From Methylocystis sp. H62 (GTDB lineage: Bacteria; Pseudomonadota; Alphaproteobacteria; Rhizobiales; Beijerinckiaceae): 64,000 nt of DNA. The number at the start of each line of letters is the position of its first letter. Positions within the stretch are counted from its first letter, which is position 1. The translations under genes were made by a program, and so were the position numbers. The DNA lies in assembly GCF_015709515.1 (NCBI RefSeq), contig NZ_JADNQZ010000058.1:434001-498000 (forward strand). The letters are read 5' to 3'. The notes below the pieces were generated by a model. The model searched no databases. It was not told where the DNA came from and saw nothing but the letters and a program-made list of their open reading frames with translations. Of this stretch, positions 1-8,727 are shown piece by piece.

Positions 1-1
1 A

Positions 2-205
2 TTTGTTTTCTCGGACGGTAGAAAGATCGCCGTCGACGTTCAGCCGGATGCTCAATCGACCGCTTACGTCAGAGGGCTACGAACGGCGGCGTGCGGCTGG
101 TTCACCACGATTCTGGGCCCTGGATCAGATCCCTATCACGCAAGCCATCTTCATTTCGACATCGAGCGCCATGGATCGACTGGCGGCTACCGCATTTGTC
201 AGTGA
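2..205 (+). CDS. Extensin-like C-terminal domain protein, 5'-truncated by window edge
   Basis: Frame 2 is open from the window edge to a TGA at 203-205 and encodes about 67 residues. The end contains GWFTTILGPGSDPYHASHLH followed by FDIE and a final GYRICQ. This spacing of a glycine/serine-aspartate loop, two histidines and a closing Gly-Tyr-Arg-x-Cys is typical of the bacterial extensin-like C-terminal family, which resembles peptidase M15-like cell-wall folds. Such proteins are usually secreted or lipid-anchored envelope proteins of unknown substrate. The start, signal peptide and most of the domain are outside the window. It converges on the PstS-like gene, with 27 bp between the two stop codons. 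The family call is from motif memory; the reading frame itself is clear. Confidence 0.72.
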   Translation, partial: FVFSDGRKIAVDVQPDAQSTAYVRGLRTAACGWFTTILGPGSDPYHASHLHFDIERHGSTGGYRICQ

Positions 206-232
206 CCGCGCGCTCCTGGCCTTCGCATGCTG

Positions 233-1204
233 TCAATTCGCCGATGCAAGTAGGCCGAGACGCGTCAGCTCGTGCTCGCGAATGTTGCGGGTGATCGGAT
301 AATAGCCGCCCTTCTTCGCCTGCGTCTGACCATCTCTCGAAAGAACATATTTGACGAATTCGCCGCTGAGCGTGTCGATCGGCTTCTTTGGGTCCTTCAG
401 CAGGTAAATAAAGAGACCCCGCGCGAGCGGATATTTGCGCGAATACGTGTTGTCGAAGGAGGCTTCATAGCAGCTTTTGCCCGACGACAGCGGAACCGCG
501 CGAACTCCCGCCGTCTTGTAGCCGATGCCGGAATAGCCCATCGCGTATTTGTCCTTCGTCACTTCGCTGACGACGGCTTCAGAGCCAACCTGCATATGTA
601 CGGTGTCTTTGAAGTCAGCGCCGGCGAGGGCATGCTGTTTGAAATATTTATAGGTGCCGGACAAAGCATTTCGACTCTGCAGAGCAATGGGCTTAGCCGC
701 CCATTCGCCAGTGAGGCCAAGTTCGCCCCAGGTCAGGATGCTCTTGCCGCCGCCGCTTTTCGGGTCGGCGGCGAATACCCGCTCAATTTGCTCCATGTTG
801 ATGCATTGGAGCGGGTTGTCCTTGTGGACATATATCGCCAAGGCGTCGATCGCGACCAGAACCGCCGTCGGCTTGTAGCCATATTTCGCCTGGAAGGCCC
901 CGATTTCATCGGGATTCATCTGCCGCGACATCGGCCCAAGCTGGGATTCTCCCGAGAGGAGCGCCGGCGGCGCCGTGTTCGAACCCTTGCCGACAAGTTC
1001 GATCGAGACATCCGGGTAGATCGATTGAAACCCTTCGGCCCAGAGCTCCATTTCGTGATGCATCGTGTCCGAGCCGACCGACCTCAATTTTCCCGACAGG
1101 CCGTTGACGACCTTGTAGGGGGAGAGCTCCAGATCGAGCGCGACAGCGCCGGCGCTTAAAACCACGAAAGCCGCGACGGCGGCGGAGAGGGCTCGCAGTT
1201 TCAT
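233..1204 (-). CDS. PstS-like phosphate ABC transporter substrate-binding protein
   Basis: A periplasmic solute-binding protein of about 323 residues from the PstS/PBP-like superfamily. The N-terminus (MKLRALSAAVAAFVVLSAGA) is a Sec signal peptide. The mature part has the phosphate-binding signatures VGSDTM and GKGSNTAPPAL, then LGPMSRQM, which in PstS proteins contact the oxyanion. I place the start at 1204 because GGAG lies about 7 bases upstream; the frame stays open to 1258 but without a signal-peptide-like beginning. No pstC, pstA or pstB is adjacent, so this is a stand-alone binding protein. It may feed a distant transporter or act as a phosphate-scavenging or adhesion-type PstS. Substrate is inferred from the family. 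Confidence 0.85.
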   Translation of the reverse strand: MKLRALSAAVAAFVVLSAGAVALDLELSPYKVVNGLSGKLRSVGSDTMHHEMELWAEGFQSIYPDVSIELVGKGSNTAPPALLSGESQLGPMSRQMNPDEIGAFQAKYGYKPTAVLVAIDALAIYVHKDNPLQCINMEQIERVFAADPKSGGGKSILTWGELGLTGEWAAKPIALQSRNALSGTYKYFKQHALAGADFKDTVHMQVGSEAVVSEVTKDKYAMGYSGIGYKTAGVRAVPLSSGKSCYEASFDNTYSRKYPLARGLFIYLLKDPKKPIDTLSGEFVKYVLSRDGQTQAKKGGYYPITRNIREHELTRLGLLASAN

Positions 1205-1410
1205 GGCTTTTCTCCGTTGCATCAAATCATCGCGGCCGAAACCACCTCGCCGCGGCAAGCGCGCGATCGACGTGGAGACGGCGTGGGATGGCCCGCGCGA
1301 ATGTTGTGTGAATGCTCTTGCTTTCGCCGCAATTTCGCTCGGCGAAATGACAGGCGCATGACGCCTATGCGACAGCGCGGCCGCGCGACGCGCAGCTCGA
1401 GAAAAAGCGC

Positions 1411-1449
1411 AAAAAAAAACCGGAAGGCGAGGCGTCGCCTTCCGGTTTG
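1411..1449 (-). terminator. Rho-independent terminator of glnA
   Basis: A perfect 13-bp inverted repeat (AACCGGAAGGCGA, 1418-1430, and its complement at 1435-1447) closes a 4-base loop. On the minus strand it is followed by a U-run, seen as the A-run at 1411-1419 on the plus strand. It sits 46 bases past the glnA stop, so it terminates the glnB-glnA transcript. Confidence 0.9.
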
Positions 1450-1495
1450 ACGTGATGTCGCCGCTGCGCGAAGGCGCGGCGGCCGCGTCAGTGCG

Positions 1496-2905
1496 TCAGT
1501 AGCTGTAATACATGTCGAATTCGACCGGATGCGGCGTCATCTCGAAGCGCATTACGTCCTGCATCTTGAGGTCGATGTAGGAGTTGATGAAGTCCTCGTT
1601 GAAGACGCCGCCGACCGTCAGATAGGCGTGGTCGGCTTTGAGATTATCAAGCGCTTCGCGCAAGCTGCCGCACACCGTCGGGATCGCCTTCAACTCTTCC
1701 GGCGGCAGATCGTAGAGATCCTTGTCGGCCGGCGCGCCCGGATCGATCTTGTTGGCGATGCCGTCGAGGCCCGCCATCAGCATGGCGGCGAAAGCGAGAT
1801 AGGGATTCGCCGTCGGATCGGGGAAACGAACTTCGACGCGCTTCGCCTTCGGATTGGAGCTGAAGGGGATGCGGCACGACGCCGAGCGATTGCGCGACGA
1901 ATAAGCAAGCAGCACCGGCGCCTCATAGCCCGGAACCAGACGCTTATACGAGTTGGTCGACGGGTTGGTGAAGGCGTTCAGCGACTTTGCATGCTTGATG
2001 ATGCCGCCGATGTACCACAGGCACTCCTGAGAGAGGCCGGCGTATTTGTCGCCTGCGAAGACCGGCTTGCCGTCCTTCCAGATCGACTGATGGACGTGCA
2101 TGCCCGAACCGTTGTCGCCAAAAACCGGCTTCGGCATGAAGGTCGCCGACTTGCCGTAGGAATGCGCCACCTGATGGATCGCATACTTGTAGATCTGCAG
2201 GTGGTCGGCGACCGTGACGAGCGTCTCGAACTTGAGACCGAGTTCGTGCTGGGCGGAGGCGACTTCGTGATGGTGCTTCTCGACCTTGACGCCCATGGCC
2301 GCCATGGCGGCGAGCATCTCGCCGCGCATGTCCTGTCCGGCGTCGACCGGCGGCACCGGGAAGTAGCCGCCTTTGGTGCGCACGCGGTGGCCGAGGTTGC
2401 CGCCTTCATAGGCCGTGCCGCTATTGGAGGGCAGCTCGGTCGAATCCAGCGTGAAGCCCGTATCGTAGGGCTCGGCTGAAAAGCGCACGTCGTCGAAGAC
2501 GAAGAATTCGGCCTCAGGACCAAAAAAAGCCGTGTCGCCGACGCCGGTCGATTTCAGATGCTCCATCGCCTTCTTGGCCATGCCGCGCGGGTCGCGGTTG
2601 TAGGGCTGGCCTGTCGCGGGCTCGACGACGTCGCAGACGACGGAGAGCGTCGACGCCGCGAAGAAGGGATCCACGGAGATGGAATTCAGATCCGGAAGGA
2701 GCGTCATGTCCGATTCATTGATCGCTTTCCAGCCGGCGATCGACGAGCCGTCGAACATGATGCCTTCGGTCAAAGCCTCTTCATCGACAATCGAAACGTC
2801 GAACGTCACATGCTGCCACTTGCCGCGCGGGTCGGTAAATCGGAAATCGACGTATTTAACGTCGTTGTCCTTGATCTGCTTAAGAACGTCCTTGGCCGTT
2901 GTCAT
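1496..2905 (-). CDS. glnA: Glutamine synthetase, type I
   Basis: ATP-dependent ligation of ammonium to glutamate in the cytoplasm, the main nitrogen-assimilation step. The 469-residue length and dodecameric GSI features are standard: the beta-grasp N-domain, the metal-site region around [13 protein letters not shown], the [10 protein letters not shown] loop and the [10 protein letters not shown] segment. Tyr398 in DLYDLPPEE is the residue adenylylated by GlnE, so activity is expected to be controlled through PII/GlnE. I start at ATG 2905 ([20 protein letters not shown]), which matches the family; the frame continues 31 codons upstream without family similarity. It lies 110 bp downstream of glnB on the same strand, the usual alphaproteobacterial order, and is closed by the terminator at 1411-1449. 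Confidence 0.98.
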   Translation of the reverse strand: MTTAKDVLKQIKDNDVKYVDFRFTDPRGKWQHVTFDVSIVDEEALTEGIMFDGSSIAGWKAINESDMTLLPDLNSISVDPFFAASTLSVVCDVVEPATGQPYNRDPRGMAKKAMEHLKSTGVGDTAFFGPEAEFFVFDDVRFSAEPYDTGFTLDSTELPSNSGTAYEGGNLGHRVRTKGGYFPVPPVDAGQDMRGEMLAAMAAMGVKVEKHHHEVASAQHELGLKFETLVTVADHLQIYKYAIHQVAHSYGKSATFMPKPVFGDNGSGMHVHQSIWKDGKPVFAGDKYAGLSQECLWYIGGIIKHAKSLNAFTNPSTNSYKRLVPGYEAPVLLAYSSRNRSASCRIPFSSNPKAKRVEVRFPDPTANPYLAFAAMLMAGLDGIANKIDPGAPADKDLYDLPPEELKAIPTVCGSLREALDNLKADHAYLTVGGVFNEDFINSYIDLKMQDVMRFEMTPHPVEFDMYYSY

Positions 2906-3015
2906 GTGGTTCGATGCCTCTCTTTGCTGATCTTGCTGTTTAGCTGCTTTCGAATTGGGCGCGGCAGAGCGTCTGAAGATGTTGGCGAGAAAGCTCATGG
3001 GGCGGGGGCTCAGTG

Positions 3016-3375
<360 letters not shown>

Positions 3376-3466
3376 TTAAGCCCCGGCCCGCTAGCGACTT
3401 TGGCTCTGCTGAAGAGCCGTCGAGCTTCTAACATTGCCGCCCTGGTCGCGCCATGGCCAAAGTTCC

Positions 3467-3490
3467 GGCGCCAAACTTAGACTTGGCGCC
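3467..3490. promoter_or_regulatory. Perfect inverted repeat upstream of glnB
   Basis: GGCGCCAA (3467-3474) and TTGGCGCC (3483-3490) form a perfect dyad with an 8-base spacer, 113-136 bp upstream of the glnB start and 47-70 bp past the sulfurtransferase stop. It has no U-run on either strand, so it is unlikely to be an intrinsic terminator. An operator is possible. It does not match the NtrC consensus. Confidence 0.35.
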
Positions 3491-3536
3491 TCCGAAATAT
3501 ACCGTTTGCATATAATTTAGGCTAAAGGCTTAGTAA

Positions 3537-4409
3537 TTAGGCGCGCCCGCGATCGTCGACGACCGCGGGCAGATCTTCCCGGGCGCCCCATTCCGACCAG
3601 GAGCCATCGTACACGGTAGCCGGCGGTCGGCCCGCTGCAGCGAGCGCGAGGCTGACGATGCAGGCGGTGAGCCCGGAGCCGCAGGTGGCGATGACCGGCG
3701 CGTCGGGATTGACTCCCGCGGAGGAAAAGGCCGCTTCGAGCCCGAGCTTGTCTTTCAGTCTTCCGCCTTCGAGGACAGTGCCGAACGGTAGGTTCAGCGC
3801 GCCAGGCATGTGGCCGGCGCGCAGGCCAGGGCGCGGCTCAGGGGCCCATCCGTGGAAACGCTCCGCGCCGCGGGCGTCGACCACTTGCGGTCCGCCGAGA
3901 TCAAGCGCGCGCCGCACGGCCTGCGCGTCGGCGACCAGACTCGCGTCGAAGTGGGGCGTAAACGCCGCTGGCGCTCGCCTGCGCGCCTCGCCCTGTTGGA
4001 GCGGACGGCCTTCGGCCTGCCACGCGGGAAGGCCGCCCGCAAGGATCGAGACCCTTTCGACGCCGAAGACAGTAAAAGTCCACCAGAGACGCGGCGCCGA
4101 AAACAGGCCGACGCTGTCATAGACGATCGCCTGCATGCCGTCGCCGAATCCGAGCCGGCGCATCTCCGCCGCGAAGACTTCGGGTTTCGGCAACATGTGC
4201 GGCAGGTCGGTGGACGGCTCGGCGACGGCGTCTATATCAAAGAATTGCGCGCCGGGAATGTGCCCTGCACGGAACTCGGCGCGCGCGTCGCGGCCGGTCG
4301 CCGGCATGTGCCACGACGCGTCGAAGACAACGAGATCGGGCGCGTCGAGACGTTCGGCGAGCCACGCGGCGGACACGAAAAGAGAGGCGGGGTCGATTAT
4401 ACGCGTCAT
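3537..4409 (-). CDS. sseA: 3-mercaptopyruvate/thiosulfate sulfurtransferase (tandem rhodanese)
   Basis: A two-domain rhodanese of 290 residues, the usual length for SseA-type enzymes, which transfer sulfur from 3-mercaptopyruvate or thiosulfate to a thiol acceptor or cyanide. The N-terminal domain carries the conserved HIPGAQFFDID pattern. The C-terminal domain carries HMPGALNLPF and the catalytic cysteine (about residue 243) in the loop CGSGLTA. That loop resembles the mercaptopyruvate type (CGxGVTA) more than classical rhodanese (CRKGVTA). I chose ATG 4409, which begins MTRIIDPASLFVSAAWL; the frame is open to 4442. It reads toward glnB but is separated from it by the dyad at 3467-3490. Confidence 0.92.
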   Translation of the reverse strand: MTRIIDPASLFVSAAWLAERLDAPDLVVFDASWHMPATGRDARAEFRAGHIPGAQFFDIDAVAEPSTDLPHMLPKPEVFAAEMRRLGFGDGMQAIVYDSVGLFSAPRLWWTFTVFGVERVSILAGGLPAWQAEGRPLQQGEARRRAPAAFTPHFDASLVADAQAVRRALDLGGPQVVDARGAERFHGWAPEPRPGLRAGHMPGALNLPFGTVLEGGRLKDKLGLEAAFSSAGVNPDAPVIATCGSGLTACIVSLALAAAGRPPATVYDGSWSEWGAREDLPAVVDDRGRA

Positions 4410-4504
4410 GGCTCGGCTCGCTGATCCTGACGCTGCTTGCATCCGGCGGTGCGGCGTTCACAATACGCCGATTCGATTCTCACGCCATCAGGCGCTTGAC
4501 CGAC

Positions 4505-4921
4505 ATGCTCGACATTCCAGGCAAGGCCTGCGGCTCCTGCTACTTCTGCTGCAAGGTTCTTGAAATCGAAGAGTTCAAGAAGCCCGCAGGCAAGCTCTGC
4601 GAGCACTGCGCGCTGACCGGCGGCTGCGGCGTTTATGACACGCGTCCGGACGTGTGTCGCGACTACTACTGCCGATGGAAAGATGAGCGCAGCTTTTCGT
4701 CGCAACTGCGGCCCGACAAGGTCGGCACGCTGCTGATGGATGACCCCGACAGCGACGAATACCACGCGGTCTGCGACCCGGAAAAGCCGTTTTCCTGGCG
4801 CAATCCTCTCATATTCAAGCATCTTGTCGCCGAGGCGAAGGCGGGACGGCTCGTGGTCGCAAAGGCGGGGTTGCGGGCATGGCGCATTTTCGAAGACGGA
4901 CATTGGCAAGAATGGGCCTGA
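4505..4921 (+). CDS. YkgJ-type cysteine-cluster protein
   Basis: A 138-residue protein with cysteines arranged as CGSCYFCC near the N-terminus, then CEHC and a GGCGVYDTRPDVCRDYYC segment. This pattern (CxxCxxCC, a Tyr-x-x-Arg-Pro turn, further Cys) defines the UPF0153/YkgJ family, which probably binds a metal or Fe-S centre; no reaction is established. The C-terminal half is not cysteine-rich and ends in WRIFEDGHWQEWA. The start is uncertain: TTG 4496 has an AGG closer by, while ATG 4505 is the first conventional start. It runs divergently from the sulfurtransferase gene and is followed 85 bp later by the DUF3108 gene. Confidence 0.8.
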   Translation: MLDIPGKACGSCYFCCKVLEIEEFKKPAGKLCEHCALTGGCGVYDTRPDVCRDYYCRWKDERSFSSQLRPDKVGTLLMDDPDSDEYHAVCDPEKPFSWRNPLIFKHLVAEAKAGRLVVAKAGLRAWRIFEDGHWQEWA

Positions 4922-5006
4922 GCCTCACAGTCGCGCGCGCCATCAATTCGACCGAGAGGTCGAGTGCGGTAGAAGAATGGGCTGCAACAAGCGATACGCT
5001 CAGGCC

Positions 5007-5843
5007 ATGAGCGCCATCAACCGACTTTCATGTCTTTCGGCGCGCGGCGGCTGCGCCGCCGCAGCGATGTCGTTTGCGCTCTGCGCGCCCGCCGCCGCGG
5101 AGATGCTCAAGGCGCATTACGCCCTGAGCCTCATGGGGCTCTCCATCGGCAGCGCATCCGCTTCCGGCATCGTCGACGCGCAGAACTACCGCGTCGAGAT
5201 CTCGATGCACACGACAGGGCTCGCCAATCTCATCAACAACGCCAAGGGCGCCGCCAGCGCCAGCGGCGGCCTGACCGCCGGCGGTCCGTCCCCGGCAAAT
5301 TACGCCAACACGACCTCGAACAGCGATGAGACGCGTACGGTGCGCATGTCGCTCGTCGGCAATGCGGTGCGCGCGGTGGAAGTGAGGCCCGCGCCCTGGG
5401 ACGCCGAAGCGCGCGTGCCGGTGACGGAAAGCGCCAAGCGCCACATCGTGGATCCGGTCAGCGCGCTCATTATGCGCGTGCCGGCTGGAGAGGAGCTCAC
5501 AGGGCCCTCGGCGTGCAACCGAACCATTTCCGTTTTTGACGGCGTGACGCGTTTCGACGTAGAGCTCGCCTATGCCGGCGCGCACACTGCGCAAACGCGC
5601 GGTTACGCCGGCCCCGTCACCGTGTGCTCGGCGCGCTATACCCCGATCGCCGGGCATCGTCCCGACAGCTCCGCGACACGCTACATGGCGAACAACAACG
5701 ACATCAGCGTCTGGCTCGCGCCGCTTCCGGACGCGCATGTCGTAGTGCCGATTCACATCGCGATCGGCACCGCCGCCGGCAAACTCGTCATCGACGCGTC
5801 GGAGTTCCAGATCGAGCAGCGCCGCGCCGATGTCAGGCGCTGA
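5007..5843 (+). CDS. Secreted DUF3108-type protein
   Basis: About 278 residues with a signal peptide rich in alanine (ending near LCAPAAA). The mature N-terminus LKAHYALSLMGLSIGSASAS matches the start of DUF3108 proteins, predicted periplasmic beta-rich proteins of unknown function that are widespread in Hyphomicrobiales. Two cysteines (about residues 173 and 213) could form a disulfide. ATG 5007 is preferred for its position relative to the hydrophobic segment; ATG 4977 is an in-frame alternative. It converges on the next gene with only 16 bp between the stops. Confidence 0.72.
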   Translation: MSAINRLSCLSARGGCAAAAMSFALCAPAAAEMLKAHYALSLMGLSIGSASASGIVDAQNYRVEISMHTTGLANLINNAKGAASASGGLTAGGPSPANYANTTSNSDETRTVRMSLVGNAVRAVEVRPAPWDAEARVPVTESAKRHIVDPVSALIMRVPAGEELTGPSACNRTISVFDGVTRFDVELAYAGAHTAQTRGYAGPVTVCSARYTPIAGHRPDSSATRYMANNNDISVWLAPLPDAHVVVPIHIAIGTAAGKLVIDASEFQIEQRRADVRR

Positions 5844-5859
5844 CCGGTTTCGGCCGATT

Positions 5860-6252
5860 TCACTGGACGCGAACTTCCTTGGTTTTTTTCCGGTTCATGC
5901 GATCGGATTCATATTCGAGATATCTGACTTCCAGAGGGTCGGCGCCTTTGTTCGGGCGCAGACAAAATGAGGGTCGCGGCGAAAAGCCTCCGTCCTGCGC
6001 CTCGAAGCAATCCGAGAAGCGCACTTCGCATTGAAACATGGTTTCGCTTTTTGGCGCCGCCCGCGCCACTACGGCGCGCGCTTTCTCGATCGCTTGCTTG
6101 CAGACGTCGGGGTTGAAGCCCCATGCCTCACAGTCGCTTTGCGTCGCCATATACTTGCCGTCGGCGGAACAGACGGGCGAGCGTCGAAACGCGTAATAGG
6201 CTGAAAATCCAGCGGCCGCGACAGCGACCGCGATGATGAAAAACTTGAACAT
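5860..6252 (-). CDS. DUF1190/YgiB-like small membrane-anchored protein
   Basis: A 130-residue protein whose first 22 residues (MFKFFIIAVAVAAAGFSAYY) are a signal anchor. The rest has CEAWGF, CKQAIEKARAVVARAAPK, CEVRFSDC and a GGFSPRPSF tail. The order Cys - GF - Cys-x-x-A - AP - CE-x-x-F-x-x-C - GGF-x-P resembles the DUF1190 (YgiB) family, envelope proteins of unknown function. The match is by pattern and is partial. The end is highly charged (SDRMNRKKTKEVRVQ). It faces a 425-bp upstream region shared with the small gene at 6678. Confidence 0.6.
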   Translation of the reverse strand: MFKFFIIAVAVAAAGFSAYYAFRRSPVCSADGKYMATQSDCEAWGFNPDVCKQAIEKARAVVARAAPKSETMFQCEVRFSDCFEAQDGGFSPRPSFCLRPNKGADPLEVRYLEYESDRMNRKKTKEVRVQ

Positions 6253-6677
6253 CGGACGTCACGCTCGCGAGATGGACTGTTGCCGCGATCCGATAGATAG
6301 TCTTCAGCGCGCAGCGGCGGCAAGCGTAAACTGAGCCCTTGTTTGAGGTTTGATGCGGCGATGCAGCGCAGCGGCCGCCCTGTCGATCGCTTGACAGCGC
6401 TTTGCGTCTGCAATACTCCGAAACGACCGCATTTCGGAACCGCGGCCGAGAGAGCTGCGAGCATTATGGCTCTCCGGGCGCGGCTAGGGCCGAATAGCGA
6501 TGCAGACGCGTTCCCGCCTAGGTGAGGTCAACGTTGAACCAAGACCGAGGTGGGCCGGCGTCAGCCAAGCTTTCCACTTGACCAATTCGACGAAGAAAGC
6601 AACGCCGCAATCGCGGATTGCAGCCTGAATCTCGGCTTGTGGCGAAACGGCAGTGTGTGTGACAGAAGGAGGAAACT
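6253..6677. other. 425-bp divergent intergenic region
   Basis: It separates the minus-strand DUF1190-like gene from the plus-strand 37-residue gene, so it should hold both promoters. I see no convincing sigma70 pair, no tRNA and no repeat. A 60-codon frame at 6343-6525 has no ribosome binding site or recognisable product. Confidence 0.6.
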
Positions 6678-6791
6678 ATGGGCGCTATTCTTGAACTGAC
6701 GAGCTATGCAGCGACCCCGGTCGGCATGATCGCGATCATCGTCATCGGCGCGGCCGCGTATTTCGCCGCCCGCTGGGTGTTCAACGACTAA
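6678..6791 (+). CDS. 37-residue single-span membrane protein
   Basis: A short frame begins at ATG 6678 after a near-perfect Shine-Dalgarno (AGAAGGAGG, seven bases away) and ends at TAA 6791. The product starts MGAILELTSYAATPVG and continues with one hydrophobic helix (MIAIIVIGAAAYFAARWVF) before a final ND. It would be a single-pass inner-membrane miniprotein with a short periplasmic or cytoplasmic tail on each side. A strong intrinsic terminator begins 27 bp after the stop, so the transcript is monocistronic. No family is recognised. The combination of a strong ribosome binding site and a dedicated terminator argues for a real, possibly abundant product. Confidence 0.78.
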   Translation: MGAILELTSYAATPVGMIAIIVIGAAAYFAARWVFND

Positions 6792-6815
6792 AACAAGCTT
6801 CACTAAGCTTTCAAA

Positions 6816-6856
6816 GCGCGGCGCGCTGGCCTTGGCCAGCGCGCCGCTTTTTTTTT
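6816..6856 (+). terminator. Strong intrinsic terminator of the 37-residue gene
   Basis: A 14-bp GC-rich perfect stem (6818-6831 with 6834-6847) with a minimal loop is followed by nine consecutive T (6848-6856). It is oriented for plus-strand transcription, immediately after the small gene. Confidence 0.93.
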
Positions 6857-7047
6857 GTCGGTTCGCCAGCGCGCCGGCCCGCGCAAAGAGGCTTGCATCC
6901 GTGGGAGCCTGCGGTATTGTGGCTTACGCCCCACCTCTAACGGGCAGGGTAAGCCGACCCGCCGAGCCCCAGGATTGCGGAGCGTCTGAGGCCATAACGT
7001 GGCGATCTTGACCAATATGCTGCGCTCCGCGCGGCGGCGGAGGCTGA

Positions 7048-7833
7048 ATGGCTCCTACCTCTTCGATTAGGGCCGCAAATGACCACAGGGACGGCTCGCG
7101 CGCCGCTCGGCCCATTGGCGCCGACGGCGTCCGCACGACAGCAGAGGCGGATCGCATCGACGTCGCCATCGCCGACAAGAGCCCGCTGATTCTCGCTGGG
7201 CTCGACAAGCTGCTGTCGGACGATCGCCGGTTCACGCTTGTGGCGAAGCTGACGGACGGCGAAGAGTTCCTCGAAGCGGCGCGTCAGCAGAAATTCACCA
7301 TCGCCGTCATCGGCTGGCAATTGCCGACGCTGCACGCCCGCGACGTCCTGCGCGCGCTGTCGCGTCAAGTCGCGGCGCCCAAGATCGTCGTCTACAGCGG
7401 CACCAATGATCCGGCGGCGCCGGCCGAGACTCTGCAGCTCGGCGGCGCAGGCTTCGTTTCAAAACGGGCGCCGCCGGAGCGGCTCCTCGACGTGCTTGCG
7501 GCGGTGGCGGCGGGCGACATGGTGTTTCCCTTTGTCGACATCCGCAAGATGCGCAGCGATCCGCTGGAAAATCTAACCCTGCGGGAGCGAAGCCTGCTCT
7601 CGGCGCTCGGCTCCGGGCACACCAACAGCCAGCTCGCCAAGGATTTCGGCGTCTCGATCAACACGATCAAATTCCATTTGCGCAATCTTTTCGAAAAGCT
7701 CGACGTGCGCAATCGGGCGCAGGCGATCGCGCTCTTTTTGGAGATGAAGCACGGCGCATATCCAGGCGGCGCCGGCGGGCGCAGCATGGAGCCCGGGGGC
7801 TCGTCGCGCGGACGCCGGCATCGCAACGACTAG
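7048..7833 (+). CDS. LuxR-family regulator with atypical receiver domain
   Basis: A 261-residue NarL/FixJ-like protein: a disordered N-terminus (1-35), a receiver-like domain (about 38-155) and a LuxR helix-turn-helix (about 170-235; LTLRERSLLSALGSGHTNSQ then LAKDFGVSINTIKFHLRNLF). In the receiver the acidic pair is reduced to IADKSP and the position of the phospho-acceptor aspartate is glycine in AVIGWQLP. The switch Ser (VVYSGT) and Lys (FVSKRAP) remain. It probably acts without Asp phosphorylation. The start at 7048 has GGAGG four bases upstream. No sensor kinase is adjacent. The C-terminal tail is Gly/Arg-rich and may be disordered. Confidence 0.85.
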   Translation: MAPTSSIRAANDHRDGSRAARPIGADGVRTTAEADRIDVAIADKSPLILAGLDKLLSDDRRFTLVAKLTDGEEFLEAARQQKFTIAVIGWQLPTLHARDVLRALSRQVAAPKIVVYSGTNDPAAPAETLQLGGAGFVSKRAPPERLLDVLAAVAAGDMVFPFVDIRKMRSDPLENLTLRERSLLSALGSGHTNSQLAKDFGVSINTIKFHLRNLFEKLDVRNRAQAIALFLEMKHGAYPGGAGGRSMEPGGSSRGRRHRND

Positions 7834-7848
7834 ACGACCCTCAGCGCA

Positions 7849-8640
7849 CTATGGCGCGGGAAACAGCGCGTCGCTTTTGCCGAATAGGCGTTGAGCGACT
7901 AATCCGGCCCATTCATGCGCGGCGAACTCGACGAGTCCGAGGGCTTTCGTCGCAAAGCGCGGAAATTCGAGTCTGGAGTCGCCGCTGGTGCGATAGTCGA
8001 CCGGATAGGCGATCACGTCGAAACCCGCTTGTCGAAACGCCCCGATGGCGCGCGGCATATGGATGGCCGACGTGACCAGAAGCCAGCGCTCGCCGGGTTT
8101 GGGAAGAAGCAGATCGCGCGTGAAGATGGCGTTCTCATAAGTGTTGCGCGAGCGGCGTTCATAGAGGACGTCCCCCTGATCGAGTCCGAGGTCGCGCCAG
8201 AAGCGCTGCACGGCGTCGGCTTCAGAGTAGGGCGATGCCTGCAGCGCGGCGGAGCCGCCGGTGAAGACGAGCCGGGCGCTCGGATATTTGCGCTTCAGCG
8301 ATATCGGCGCAATGAGTCGTTCGGCGGCGTCGACCACTGTGGGGCGGTCGCGGCTGGCGCTCAGCCGCTCGTCGATCGCGCCGCCGAGCACGATGATGCC
8401 GTCGGGCGCGGGCATGTCATGTGGCGGCGGCGGAAAGCGCGCCTCCAGCGGACTCGCCAACAAGCCGCCGAGCGGCCCGAAGGCCATCAGCAGCAACGCG
8501 AACGCGCTGACGGTCGAGAGCGCGCGTCCCCAAGTTTTCCAGCGCGTGAACAGCAGCATTGCGCCGATCACGGCGACGATCATGAAGAAGTGAAACGGCG
8601 CGAGAAAGAACCCGATAATCTTCGAGGGCAGAAAAAACAT
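7849..8640 (-). CDS. YdcF/ElyC-like DUF218 membrane protein
   Basis: A 263-residue protein with two N-terminal TM helices (about 10-32 and 40-60) followed by a DUF218 domain. Visible DUF218 signatures are DGIIVLGGAIDER, RLVFTGGSA, SEADAVQRFW, ERRSRNTYENAIF and VTSAIHMPRAIGAFRQAGF. E. coli ElyC (YcbC), which has the same build, affects envelope carbon-lipid use and peptidoglycan assembly; the function here is inferred only at that level. It converges with the LuxR-type regulator, with 15 bp between stops. Confidence 0.85.
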   Translation of the reverse strand: MFFLPSKIIGFFLAPFHFFMIVAVIGAMLLFTRWKTWGRALSTVSAFALLLMAFGPLGGLLASPLEARFPPPPHDMPAPDGIIVLGGAIDERLSASRDRPTVVDAAERLIAPISLKRKYPSARLVFTGGSAALQASPYSEADAVQRFWRDLGLDQGDVLYERRSRNTYENAIFTRDLLLPKPGERWLLVTSAIHMPRAIGAFRQAGFDVIAYPVDYRTSGDSRLEFPRFATKALGLVEFAAHEWAGLVAQRLFGKSDALFPAP

Positions 8641-8727
8641 CAGTCCACGCCCCTCCTCGGCGCATCACAGGCGCAGGCGTAAGCGGCGTTCTTGCGCCGC
8701 TTCGCTCTGCGGCCAACGTCGGCTCGA

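Noticed and set aside
6343..6525. 60-codon frame in the divergent region before the small gene
   Set aside because: No ribosome binding site, no domain, and it lies where promoters are expected.
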